From: an uncultured Gardnerella sp.
GTDB lineage: Bacteria > Actinomycetota > Actinomycetes > Actinomycetales > Bifidobacteriaceae
DNA: 64,000 nucleotides
Reading direction: 5' to 3'
Assembly: GCA_947088155.1 (NCBI GenBank)
Contig: CAMUFL010000004.1
Coordinates: 1-64,000, forward strand
Positions 1 through 8,999 of the stretch are shown piece by piece. A program made the translations under genes and the position numbers. Within the stretch, counting starts at the first letter, position 1. Every line of letters begins with the position of its first letter. The notes below the pieces were generated by a model that ran no database searches, was not told the origin of the DNA, and saw nothing but the letters and a program-made list of their open reading frames with translations.

Positions 1-3000
1 TGACTCGTTTAGCAGCATTAGGCGTGGCTGCGGCGACGCTTATGGTACCGCTTGGTACAGCAAATGCTAAAGACAATAGTGCTGAGAACAATAATCTCGC
101 ACAAGTTGTAAATCAAAAGAATAAGAATAAGAAGAATAAAACTACTAAATATCTTGATCCTAAGATTGTTAGCAGAATAGTTAATAATCCATTTAATAGG
201 ACTGGTACTTCTAATAAGCCTGTTACTGTTATTGTTACTTTAAAGAAACAGCCAAAACTTCCTTCGAAAGAATCTGAAAGCAGTAATAAAGCTGACCAGA
301 ATCGTCTTATTGGAAAATGGTCTTCAAAATATGGCATGACAGTACGTCGCCAATTTGGTTACCTGATGAATGGTTTTGAAGCAACATTACCAGCTAACAA
401 AGTTGCGGCTTTACGTCATGAACATGAAGTAGCTTCTGTTGCAAAAGAACGTTTGTATTACCCTCTTGAAAATTATGCCCGCGGCTTGCAGGGTGTAAAC
501 GAAGAATTTAAGAAGCGTGGACTTGATGGAACTGGGATGCTTGTGGCTATCATCGACACTGGTATTGATCCAAGTCACCATGATATGAAGCTTGATTTCA
601 AAGCTGAAAAAGCTCGTAAGATTCAGAAGACATTCCCGTCTAATGGTGTAAAGTTCACTAATAAAGTTCCTGCTGGATTCAACTATGCTGATGAAAACTA
701 CACTATTACAGATAGTGGTGCAGAGCAGCATGGCATGCACGTAGCTGGTATTGTGGCAGCTAATGGTGATGATGAGAATAAGCCAGCTGATAAAAACGGT
801 CATATTAACGGCATTGCTCCAAATGCTCAGCTACTTGCAATGAAAGTATTTTCAAATAAGCCGGGAGCGCACGGAGCTCGTGATGCTGATATAGTTGCTG
901 CAATTGAGGATTCTGTAAAGCTTCATGCAGACGTTATTAACATGTCTCTCGGCTCAGATAACGGTTTTGGTGGAGCTTCTAACGCTACATCTCTCGCTTT
1001 AAAGAAGGCTCGCGAAGCTGGTGTGCTTCCAGTTATTTCTGCAGGAAACTCCGGTTTAAGCTTCTCTACATCTGGAGGAACTAATGATGCATTAGGAAAG
1101 TGGGATGATGCAACTCTCGGCTCGCCATCTTCTTATCCTTCTGCTTTCAGCGTTGCTTCTGTAGAAAATTCTTATATTATTCAAACCGCTGGTTCATATA
1201 CGGATAAAGCTAATAAGACAACTGAGATTCCTTACTCTATAGCCTCAGGAAAAGCTGATGGTAAAGAACATGAGATTGTGAATATCGGTCTTGGCAAAAA
1301 AGATGAAGTTAAGGATTTGGATCTTCACGGAAAGTACGCTTTAGTTGAACGTGGCGCAATAGCATTTAGTGAAAAATTCCAGAATGCTATTGATAAGGGT
1401 GCTGATGGTGTAATCGTTTATAACAAAGCTGGCGATTCGGCACAGTTCCTCGGCATGGCTGGAGTTGATAAGTTCAAATGCTTTGGAGCATCAATTCGTC
1501 GTGAAGATGCTTTAAAGATTGTTGATGCACTCAAAGCTAACGCAAGTGGTACAGTTAAGGTTTCCTTCTCTGATAAGACAATGGGCATTGCAAATCCTGA
1601 TAAGTTGCATCCTTCTAGCTTTACTTCTTGGGGTCCAACGCCAGAACTTGATTTTAAGCCTCATATTGCTGGCATCGGCGGTAACGTGTGGTCTACTCAG
1701 AACAACAACAAGTACACTAATATGTCTGGTACTTCTATGGCTGCTCCAAACGTTTCCGGTCTTTCAGCTTTGGTGATGGAAAGCTATATGAAGCGTTTCC
1801 CTAAGCTTTCTCCAAAAGATCGTGCTACTCTTGTTGAACAAGCCTTGATGAATACGGCTGAGATTCTCAATAATTCCAGCAATGTACCATTTGCTCCTCG
1901 TCAAATCGGCGCTGGCTTAGCTCAGGTCGATAAAGCTGTTGCTACTAACGTGATTGCAACAGTCAATGGCAATTCGTACGTGGCTCTGCGCCAGGTTAAT
2001 GGAGATCGTAAGTTCACTGTTAAACTGCATAATTATGGAGATAAGGCTGTAACTTATGAAGTTCCTAAACAAAATGTTGTTAATGAATCTAATAATGCTG
2101 GTGAAGAAACTACTACCTCTATTAGCTCAGAAACATTAGCTTCTTCGACTAATACAGTTACAGTAGATCCTAAGTCAGAAAAGGAAGTAGAGTTTACATT
2201 AACTCCAGACGTGACTCGCGACCATTATGTTGAAGGTTGGGCGCGTTTTACTTCAAAGACTTCTGGGGAACCAGATTTGGCTGTTCCATATCTTGGCTTT
2301 GTTGGCAATTGGGATAAGGAACCAATTCTTGTAAAGCCTGGTGAAGAGTATCTTCAAAATGCAATTAATATGACTACTTCGCTGATTGCTGAAAGTTATT
2401 TTGGTGATGTGCAAGTTAATGATGAAGCTCCTGGTCATTTAGAATTTTCTCCAAATGGTGATGAGTTATTCGATAAGATACGACCATCATTAGCATTATT
2501 CCGTAATGCAAGTTTAATACAGTATTCTGTTTTGGATAATTCTGGTAAAACTGTTGCAGAAGTAGGAGAGGAACATGACGTTTCTCGTTCTAATTTCTCA
2601 GAATTATTACGTGATCCAAGAGCATTAAATAGTTCTATTGATTTTGATGGAACTATTTATGATAAGACATCTACTGATATTGCGCATTGGAATAAGAAAC
2701 TTCCTGATGGCAAATATATTTATCGAGTAAAAGCTTGCTTGACTAAGAATATGTGCCAGACGACTGATATGCATTTTAACCTTGATACTAAAGCTCCAAC
2801 CGTTACAATTAGCGAACCTGATAGTGATGGTAAAATCACCATTACAGCTCATGATGAGTTAAGTGAAACGTTGAGTGATCCAGGTGTAAAAGTTAATGGT
2901 AACAGTGATTATGTCAAGGTTGATGAGAAGGACTGCAGCGAAACTCATGACGCAAATGGCTATACTCGCACTTGCAAAGTTAATGTAGGTAAGGATGCTT

Positions 3001-5672
3001 ATTACGTCAATGTCAGTTTGCATGATGGCGGTTTCAATGAAACCAATACTTCCAAAGTGTTTAAGGGATTTGCTAATAAAAAGATTCTCATAAATAATGA
3101 GGTTAATCTTAAGAATATTGGCATTAAGGATGTCACTGCTAAAAAAGATAACGGTGTTGATAAATACAGCATCGAAATCTCTGGACGTATTGCTGATGGT
3201 TGCAAGGATGTGAAAGCTTATGTTCAATCAGGAACTGAAGCAGAAAAAGAATTAGCTGTTAAGACAGATGATTCTGAATTTAGCTTTACTGCCCCTATTA
3301 AACAAGGTGCTAATACAATAAAAGTTAAAGCAAAAGGTTCTGATGGTAAAGAAGTAGTTGAAACTCTTGCAACTAATTTCGACGGAAAAGCACCAACAAT
3401 TAAACTAACTAATGCAGATAGTAATGGGAATGTAACAATTGACCAAACTGGTGCAGTAGAAGTTAAAGGTGAAGTTAAGGACGATACTAATCCAAAGCAG
3501 AATCTTACGTTTACTGTCAAGTATAGTAAAGATGAGGTTGTTGATGGTGAAGTCCAGAGTGAACAAGTGGAAGAGCCTGTAAATGTTGCTACTGATGGCT
3601 CATTTACTGTAAAAGTTATTCCATCTGCTAGTACATATTCAGTTACCTTGGTTGCTAATGATGGAGTTAACACAGCTACTCAGAATGTAGGTTTCGCTAA
3701 TCGCGTTATGCCAACAAAGACAGAGCCAAAGCTTTATAATATTTCACTGAGTAATGCTAATAGCTTAGGACCATACAACTGGATTGTTCCTGGAGATAGT
3801 GGTACTTCGCTCGATTCGTTTACTGCAAAAGGCAAAATAAGTAACAAAGCTACAGAAATACTATTTACAAAAGCTAATCGAGTTAAAGATGATGGTTCGG
3901 GGTATGAGGATTTTGATCCTATAGCTGCAACAATCACTAAGTCCACTAATGCAAATGCTGATTCTACATTCACGGTAACTCTGCCAATGCATCCTGGAAT
4001 AAATGACTTTAGGATGATTGTCAAAGAGGGAAGTGATGTGGTATTAGACACTCCAGTTGCTTTCTACTTCGACAGACAGGCTCCAGAAGTAATGTTTAGT
4101 ACTCCAAAGTTGTATGGCGGCAGAATATTCACTAATAATGACACTGTGAAATTCAAGGGTGTTATTAGTGATGATTTTGCTGGCTATACTCTTAAGATTA
4201 ATAATCTTATTGCTTCAGACAACTTCAGTACTGATTCTAAAGGCAAAGAAACTAATGCTCAGAGCTTCGATAGAGATGTTGAAGTTAAAAATGGAGAGTT
4301 TGTATTAATCCAAGCCATCGATCAGATGTCTAGCGCACTGTATGGTCGTGCTCCTGTTGTTGTTGATAAGGATGCTCCTTCTGTGACACTTGGAATAAAG
4401 GACAATGATCATGTTGAAGCAAATCGTAAGATTTCTGTAACAGCTAAAGATGATCATTTGAAGTTATTGCGAGTGAAGATTGATGGTAAAGAAGTAAATC
4501 ATGCAAGTAATGGTCTTAAAGAAACGGATATTAAGCTGAGTAAGAATAATCCTTACGATGCTACTTTTGCCGATCTGAAAGATCTGAAGGATCCGCTGAA
4601 GGTAGATGTTGATTTCAATTCACTTTCTGCCGGAAAGCACTTAATCACAGTTGAAGCTGTTGATTATGCTGGTAACGTTGCAACGAAGAATACTTCCGCA
4701 GAATTCGTTGTTGAAAAGAAGTCGAATGATGGTCATGGAAACGATCATGGTTCCTCCTCTGTAACTGTCAATCCTCCTTCCGCTTCAACTCCAGCACCTA
4801 AAGCTCCTGAGTCTACCGCAAAGCTAGATCAGTCGCTTAAGGGAAGCCTTGTTGCTGGTGAACATATGAATGATGTTGTTCGTGCTGGTAAGAGCAATCC
4901 TGTGAAGTTGTATTTCGCTGGCATGGATGCTCCTGCTAAGGGTGATGCTGGCTCTAAGTCTCACAAGACTAAGGTCTCTTCTGCCACGAGCGAGTTCATC
5001 AAGGAACTTAAGAAAAACAAGGTTGCTTACGCTTATGCTTACATGTATTCTTCGCCTGTGTTATTGAAGGGCGCAGATGGATCTAAGTATGTGAAAGTAA
5101 CTTTGGATAAGAATGGTCAACCTCAGTTTAATGTTGTGATTCCAGCTGGCTACTTCGGTAAGCATACGATTGTTTTGCTTAACGATAAAGGTGAGCAGCT
5201 TGCTTGGGCTAACGTGTGGGTTGTTCCTGAGAATGCTACAGCGTTCGATGAAACAGTTGCAGAGATTAACCTGAAGTATTCGGAGCTTCATTCTGGTACT
5301 GGATTCGGCAACGGGCTTGGTACTGGATTTGGTAACGGATTAGGTGCTGGTTCTGGATTCGGCACATTTACTGGCACTACTTACGTTGGTACAGACGGAA
5401 ATGCCTCCAGCGGAAGTGCCAACGCAGGTGCTGCATCCGGCGATGCTGCTGCCAATGGCAACGCAAGTGCTGCGAATGCTAACGCTGCTGCAAAGCAGAA
5501 GGCTGCTGAAAAGGAGCAAGCTGCCGCTAAGTCTGCCGCCAAGAAGATGACTTCTGACTTGGCGATGACTGGTAGCAGTGTGATTGGCATGGTTGTGACG
5601 TTTATGGTGTTGCTTGCAAGCGGTGCTGTAACGTTTAAAACTCGCCGCCATCATGCGCACGCAAGCAAGTAA
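1..5672 (+). CDS. cell-wall-anchored subtilisin-family (S8) serine protease, 5' end outside window
   Basis: The gene is cut by the window edge: the frame is open from base 3 and the visible part starts inside a signal peptide ending near ANA|KD. The GTG at 24 is internal; residues are counted from it. The product is a secreted subtilase with D178 (IIDTG), H236 (HGMHVAG) and S571 (GTSMAAP). A PA-type insert near 430-510 sits between His and Ser, as in lactocepin and C5a-peptidase-like enzymes. Long Ig/Fn3-like repeats follow, then a glycine-rich FGNGLGTG duplication near 1760-1780, an Ala-rich stretch, LAMTG at 1846-1850, a hydrophobic segment and a basic tail. LAMTG resembles the LAxTG signal of class E sortases, so wall anchoring is inferred. 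The substrate cannot be read from sequence. A strong terminator follows, so it is transcribed apart from the pilus genes. Confidence 0.9.
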   Translation, partial: TRLAALGVAAATLMVPLGTANAKDNSAENNNLAQVVNQKNKNKKNKTTKYLDPKIVSRIVNNPFNRTGTSNKPVTVIVTLKKQPKLPSKESESSNKADQNRLIGKWSSKYGMTVRRQFGYLMNGFEATLPANKVAALRHEHEVASVAKERLYYPLENYARGLQGVNEEFKKRGLDGTGMLVAIIDTGIDPSHHDMKLDFKAEKARKIQKTFPSNGVKFTNKVPAGFNYADENYTITDSGAEQHGMHVAGIVAANGDDENKPADKNGHINGIAPNAQLLAMKVFSNKPGAHGARDADIVAAIEDSVKLHADVINMSLGSDNGFGGASNATSLALKKAREAGVLPVISAGNSGLSFSTSGGTNDALGKWDDATLGSPSSYPSAFSVASVENSYIIQTAGSYTDKANKTTEIPYSIASGKADGKEHEIVNIGLGKKDEVKDLDLHGKYALVERGAIAFSEKFQNAIDKGADGVIVYNKAGDSAQFLGMAGVDKFKCFGASIRREDALKIVDALKANASGTVKVSFSDKTMGIANPDKLHPSSFTSWGPTPELDFKPHIAGIGGNVWSTQNNNKYTNMSGTSMAAPNVSGLSALVMESYMKRFPKLSPKDRATLVEQALMNTAEILNNSSNVPFAPRQIGAGLAQVDKAVATNVIATVNGNSYVALRQVNGDRKFTVKLHNYGDKAVTYEVPKQNVVNESNNAGEETTTSISSETLASSTNTVTVDPKSEKEVEFTLTPDVTRDHYVEGWARFTSKTSGEPDLAVPYLGFVGNWDKEPILVKPGEEYLQNAINMTTSLIAESYFGDVQVNDEAPGHLEFSPNGDELFDKIRPSLALFRNASLIQYSVLDNSGKTVAEVGEEHDVSRSNFSELLRDPRALNSSIDFDGTIYDKTSTDIAHWNKKLPDGKYIYRVKACLTKNMCQTTDMHFNLDTKAPTVTISEPDSDGKITITAHDELSETLSDPGVKVNGNSDYVKVDEKDCSETHDANGYTRTCKVNVGKDAYYVNVSLHDGGFNETNTSKVFKGFANKKILINNEVNLKNIGIKDVTAKKDNGVDKYSIEISGRIADGCKDVKAYVQSGTEAEKELAVKTDDSEFSFTAPIKQGANTIKVKAKGSDGKEVVETLATNFDGKAPTIKLTNADSNGNVTIDQTGAVEVKGEVKDDTNPKQNLTFTVKYSKDEVVDGEVQSEQVEEPVNVATDGSFTVKVIPSASTYSVTLVANDGVNTATQNVGFANRVMPTKTEPKLYNISLSNANSLGPYNWIVPGDSGTSLDSFTAKGKISNKATEILFTKANRVKDDGSGYEDFDPIAATITKSTNANADSTFTVTLPMHPGINDFRMIVKEGSDVVLDTPVAFYFDRQAPEVMFSTPKLYGGRIFTNNDTVKFKGVISDDFAGYTLKINNLIASDNFSTDSKGKETNAQSFDRDVEVKNGEFVLIQAIDQMSSALYGRAPVVVDKDAPSVTLGIKDNDHVEANRKISVTAKDDHLKLLRVKIDGKEVNHASNGLKETDIKLSKNNPYDATFADLKDLKDPLKVDVDFNSLSAGKHLITVEAVDYAGNVATKNTSAEFVVEKKSNDGHGNDHGSSSVTVNPPSASTPAPKAPESTAKLDQSLKGSLVAGEHMNDVVRAGKSNPVKLYFAGMDAPAKGDAGSKSHKTKVSSATSEFIKELKKNKVAYAYAYMYSSPVLLKGADGSKYVKVTLDKNGQPQFNVVIPAGYFGKHTIVLLNDKGEQLAWANVWVVPENATAFDETVAEINLKYSELHSGTGFGNGLGTGFGNGLGAGSGFGTFTGTTYVGTDGNASSGSANAGAASGDAAANGNASAANANAAAKQKAAEKEQAAAKSAAKKMTSDLAMTGSSVIGMVVTFMVLLASGAVTFKTRRHHAHASK

Positions 5673-5710
5673 ATAAATAAACAAAAATAAATAACAAAAG
5701 TAAATAAACA

Positions 5711-5753
5711 AAGAGCACTCTTCATCTTCTAGTAAGGTGGGAGTGCTCTTTTT
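5711..5753 (+). terminator. Rho-independent terminator after the subtilase gene
   Basis: A perfect 10-bp stem, AAGAGCACTC (5711-5720) with GAGTGCTCTT (5741-5750), is followed by T residues. It lies 38 bases after the stop codon. Confidence 0.9.
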
Positions 5754-5814
5754 GTATGTAATATATTTTGTGGAATAACCTGAATAACCCATATTTTGTT
5801 GTATGTAATATATT
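5752..5814. repeat. 16-base direct repeat upstream of the pilus promoter
   Basis: TTGTATGTAATATATT occurs at 5752-5767 and again at 5799-5814, 47 bases apart, about 100 bases upstream of the poly-G promoter. It is AT-rich. It may be a pair of regulator sites or a small duplication; no known operator was recognised. Confidence 0.5.
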
Positions 5815-5904
5815 GCGAATATTCTAATTGCTCCATAAATTTTAAGGTTAAAATAACGTAATTTTAGATATTTTTCGCAAAATCTTTTAAATCTTAAATA
5901 GTGG

Positions 5905-5934
5905 TTGAAATCTGCCTTGGGGGGGGGGTATAGT
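5905..5934 (+). promoter_or_regulatory. putative phase-variable promoter: G10 tract in the -35/-10 spacer of the pilus operon
   Basis: A -35-like TTGAAA (5905-5910) and a -10-like TATAGT (5929-5934) are separated by exactly 18 bases, and the last ten of these (5919-5928) are G. Gain or loss of a G by slipped-strand mispairing would alter the spacing (G9 gives 17 bp, the sigma-70 optimum). This is the arrangement known from poly-G or poly-C phase-variable promoters such as Neisseria porA/opc and Bordetella fim. Transcription would begin near 5941, leaving a leader of about 107 bases before the ATG at 6048. The tract lies in no reading frame of the operon: an in-frame TGA at 6039 precedes the first gene. 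Promoter activity and switching are inferences. Confidence 0.75.
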
Positions 5935-6047
5935 TGCAAGAACTGTGGCTGCAATTAAGAGAGGTTTTGCAGTGCTGTGTGGTTTCTGATTTTGTAATGA
6001 TGACTACACAAATTTTGAGAGTTTGAACTTAACGAAGGTGATTAGAG

Positions 6048-8999
6048 ATGTTTCCGCAGCGTCGTCGTAACAGTCTTTCTAAGATTATGCGCGTAATTTG
6101 CGGTTTCACGTCCTGCGTGCTGACTCTAGCAACTCTCGCGATTGTGCCTATAGCTCCGTCGAGTGCTTCAACCGAAGAAACAACGCCTAAGACCTCAGAG
6201 CGTGCTGAGATTAAGGGTAATCAAGAGCTTAAGAATAAAGACGAACATAAGTCTGATAAAAAAGCTGAGCAGCAACCTGTTAGTAATCTTGAACAACATA
6301 CTTCCGCAACGACTAATACAGATTCTCAAAACGAAGCTTCCGATAAAGATAAAAAATCTAAGCAAGACAGTAAATATAAAAAAGCTAAAAACGCTGCTGA
6401 AGCCGCGCAAACTGGTTCGAACGGTGACAGAAGTTCTACCAACACTACCGAAAACGGAGCGCAATTCTATAATCCTGAGTATTTACGTACTCTGAATATT
6501 GTTGCTGGAAATCTTTCTACAAGTGCAAACAATAAGTCGGGCGCTCCTAGGAGTAAGCCAATTCACGGCAATAGGAAAATTAAGCGTGGATATCTTCCTG
6601 TTGGTACGCGGTTTGAAATTAAGCCAGATGCAAATGATAAAGAAGACGCGTACGAGTGGGCTAATTTTGAAGGCGAGCAATGCGCTGTAGCCAATGATGC
6701 GTCAGCCAATAATAAACAGTGCAAGGAAACGAAAGCTATTCCATCCGATAATTCAAAAAGTTATGGCGTTATAACTTTCCGTCCAAATAGGTGGACTAAA
6801 GCAGGTCGTTACAAAGTGCATGTAATTGTGCACTATCCAGATGGAAAATCTACTTCCGATGATGCAAATGCTGGAAATAGTAAAGGTGGTAAGCCTTCTC
6901 CAGTTTATGCAAATGTAGTTGTTACGCGATTTGATCCTCACGATAGTGATTTGCAACTTTCAATAATTAGCAAAGACAAAGAAGATTTGAAATATGGACA
7001 GTCCGATAACTCAGATCTAGTGTTAATGGCTGGTCAAGAGGTTAAGAAAACCACTTTTGATGCTTCTGCGCATCTTGGCATAGGCAATATTAATCAGCGT
7101 GTGATTTGCTACGAAAAGAATTCTGATGGCAAGCTTGTTGATGGAAAATACGAGTCTGGTGGAATTAACGGGCTTGAATTAAAACAAGATACTAACGTAA
7201 CAGTTTGGAAGCATGCCAGTTACGATCAGCAAAAGAAGTGCTTTGATGATCCTGCTAATGGCTGTAAGATGGATGATTTACTTTATGACGATTACGTGTA
7301 CAACGAGTATGTTAAAACACATCCGAATTTTGAACCTAAGCGAGTAAATGAGCGTACAGTAGGACAGTTTAAGGGAACTGTAAAGAAAACCGGTGATTTT
7401 GTGTGCAAAGTTTATGCTTTAAGGAACTCTATTAAAAATGACGGCGCGCAAGACGAGCAAGATGATGCTTTAGTAAAGAAGTTTGATCAAATAGCTGCAG
7501 ATAAGTCTAACAACATTGATGAAATTGATTCTGTGCTAAAGCAAGATGCTTTATTTGAGTCAAGTAAAAGCATTACTTGGGAAGCTAAGACTTTGAACAT
7601 TACTGTTCGCAAAATGTCTTACTATTATCAGCCTAATTATGGTGACGAAATTAATACTCTTCCAGTTCAATATGCGACTTCTATTGTTCCGCTTAACCAG
7701 TGCGGAGTTGGCGAAAATTGTAGTAAGAAGTTAGCTAGAACTCGTAATCTTCCTGACGGAACTTGGTTTGAAATAAAACAATATAAAAATGATTCTGAGC
7801 ATCCAGTTCCTGATTGGGCTTCATTTATTGATGAAGATGACAGTGATCAAAGTAACAAACCTACCAAAGCTGGAAGTAAAGTCGGAGAAGATAGTAGTGA
7901 TGGTTCCGGCGCAGTGTACGGAAAAATTACCGTAAGAATGAGTATCTGGATTAAAACCGGGTATTACTATGTGCCAGTGGTTGCGCATTATCCTGATGGA
8001 TCTTCTTCAGAAGATGAAGATTCTAGTAACGAAGGTAAGCCTATCTATTTGAAAGTCTCGTTCAATAATTCTCCACGGATTAATAATGATGATTTGAAGT
8101 TACGTGTGACGACCGAAAAAGCTTCTGCTGGCGGTGAGTCTGACTCGCAAGACGACGATTATGGTGATGTAGATCCAGACCAGGGCATCACAATGATGCG
8201 CGGAATGCGATTTTTGAATCCGTATATTGATGCGTGGTCATTGCGTGAAGTGGGTAAGAAAATTTCGCTGAAAGTTTTGTGCACTAAGGTTAGCAAAGAT
8301 AGCAAAGCTAGCAAAGACGGCTCTGTTAACGCTAATAGCTCTAGTGGTGTGGGTGTTTGGTCTAGTAGCGTTAATGGCTTGACTGCTCCTACGGAGAACC
8401 AAATTCATAATTGGGATCATATTAAAACTGTTGCTGAACTTGAAAAGTGCAAGAATAATTCAGCTTCGTGTGATGCAAGTCGTACCCTATTTAGACGAGA
8501 CGTTGAAGCTAGCGATTGGGATGAAGAAAATCCATTCTATGCAGTCGAACGCACGGATTCGATTATTGGCGGTGCTCCTAAAGAAACGGGCGATTATCAA
8601 TGCGTTGTGTATGCGTTGAAGCCGACTGCGCTTGCTGCTTATACAAATAAAGTGGGTAGCGCGACTTCCGTACAAAATGGCGATACTCTTCTTGACGGTG
8701 ACACTGGCCTCGTAAAAGGCAAGGACTGGACTAAGTCCGTGGTTCCAATTCACGTTGTTGAGCCTTTTAAACTGCCAAAAACGGGATTCGCAGGCTGGAA
8801 CATGATTCTGAGCGTTGCTACAACAATTTTTACAAGTCTTATGGTTCTTGCGTTTGCTCTCGACCAAACACAGTGGGGGCGCGCATTTATGAAAGATTTT
8901 GTATACAGAAATTCTGCTCAAAAGGTCAGTGAAATAGCTGTTCAAAAGGGCACTGAAGTATCTGCTCGCAAGGGCACTGAAATAAAGGAGAAGAAATGA
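6048..8999 (+). CDS. Rib-domain LPKTG surface protein, likely pilus tip or ancillary adhesin
   Basis: First gene of the pilus operon, 983 residues, with AAGGTG seven bases before the ATG. It has a basic N-terminus and signal peptide (residues 1-41, ending SSAS), then a long Lys/Ser/Asp-rich linker to about 145. Two copies of a Rib/long-Rib-like unit lie near 182-285 and 567-675; each has a P-x-GT-x-FEIK start and a V-x-HYPDG or V-A-HYPDG end. The sorting signal LPKTG is at 909-913, followed by a hydrophobic segment. Unusually, about 45 more residues follow the membrane segment, ending in a duplicated KGTE motif, whereas sorting signals normally stop after a few basic residues. The gene overlaps the pilin gene by four bases (ATGA). 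The tip/adhesin role is inferred from its size and its place before a major pilin and class C sortase. Confidence 0.8.
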   Translation: MFPQRRRNSLSKIMRVICGFTSCVLTLATLAIVPIAPSSASTEETTPKTSERAEIKGNQELKNKDEHKSDKKAEQQPVSNLEQHTSATTNTDSQNEASDKDKKSKQDSKYKKAKNAAEAAQTGSNGDRSSTNTTENGAQFYNPEYLRTLNIVAGNLSTSANNKSGAPRSKPIHGNRKIKRGYLPVGTRFEIKPDANDKEDAYEWANFEGEQCAVANDASANNKQCKETKAIPSDNSKSYGVITFRPNRWTKAGRYKVHVIVHYPDGKSTSDDANAGNSKGGKPSPVYANVVVTRFDPHDSDLQLSIISKDKEDLKYGQSDNSDLVLMAGQEVKKTTFDASAHLGIGNINQRVICYEKNSDGKLVDGKYESGGINGLELKQDTNVTVWKHASYDQQKKCFDDPANGCKMDDLLYDDYVYNEYVKTHPNFEPKRVNERTVGQFKGTVKKTGDFVCKVYALRNSIKNDGAQDEQDDALVKKFDQIAADKSNNIDEIDSVLKQDALFESSKSITWEAKTLNITVRKMSYYYQPNYGDEINTLPVQYATSIVPLNQCGVGENCSKKLARTRNLPDGTWFEIKQYKNDSEHPVPDWASFIDEDDSDQSNKPTKAGSKVGEDSSDGSGAVYGKITVRMSIWIKTGYYYVPVVAHYPDGSSSEDEDSSNEGKPIYLKVSFNNSPRINNDDLKLRVTTEKASAGGESDSQDDDYGDVDPDQGITMMRGMRFLNPYIDAWSLREVGKKISLKVLCTKVSKDSKASKDGSVNANSSSGVGVWSSSVNGLTAPTENQIHNWDHIKTVAELEKCKNNSASCDASRTLFRRDVEASDWDEENPFYAVERTDSIIGGAPKETGDYQCVVYALKPTALAAYTNKVGSATSVQNGDTLLDGDTGLVKGKDWTKSVVPIHVVEPFKLPKTGFAGWNMILSVATTIFTSLMVLAFALDQTQWGRAFMKDFVYRNSAQKVSEIAVQKGTEVSARKGTEIKEKK

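Noticed and set aside
5919..5928. Poly-G tract as a coding frameshift switch
   Set aside because: The tract lies in no supported gene: an in-frame TGA at 6039 separates it from the first pilus gene, so a promoter-spacing effect fits better.
5340..5954. 204-codon minus-strand frame over the end of the subtilase gene and the poly-G tract
   Set aside because: It runs antisense to the subtilase 3' end and through its terminator, with no ribosome-binding site and low-complexity residues.
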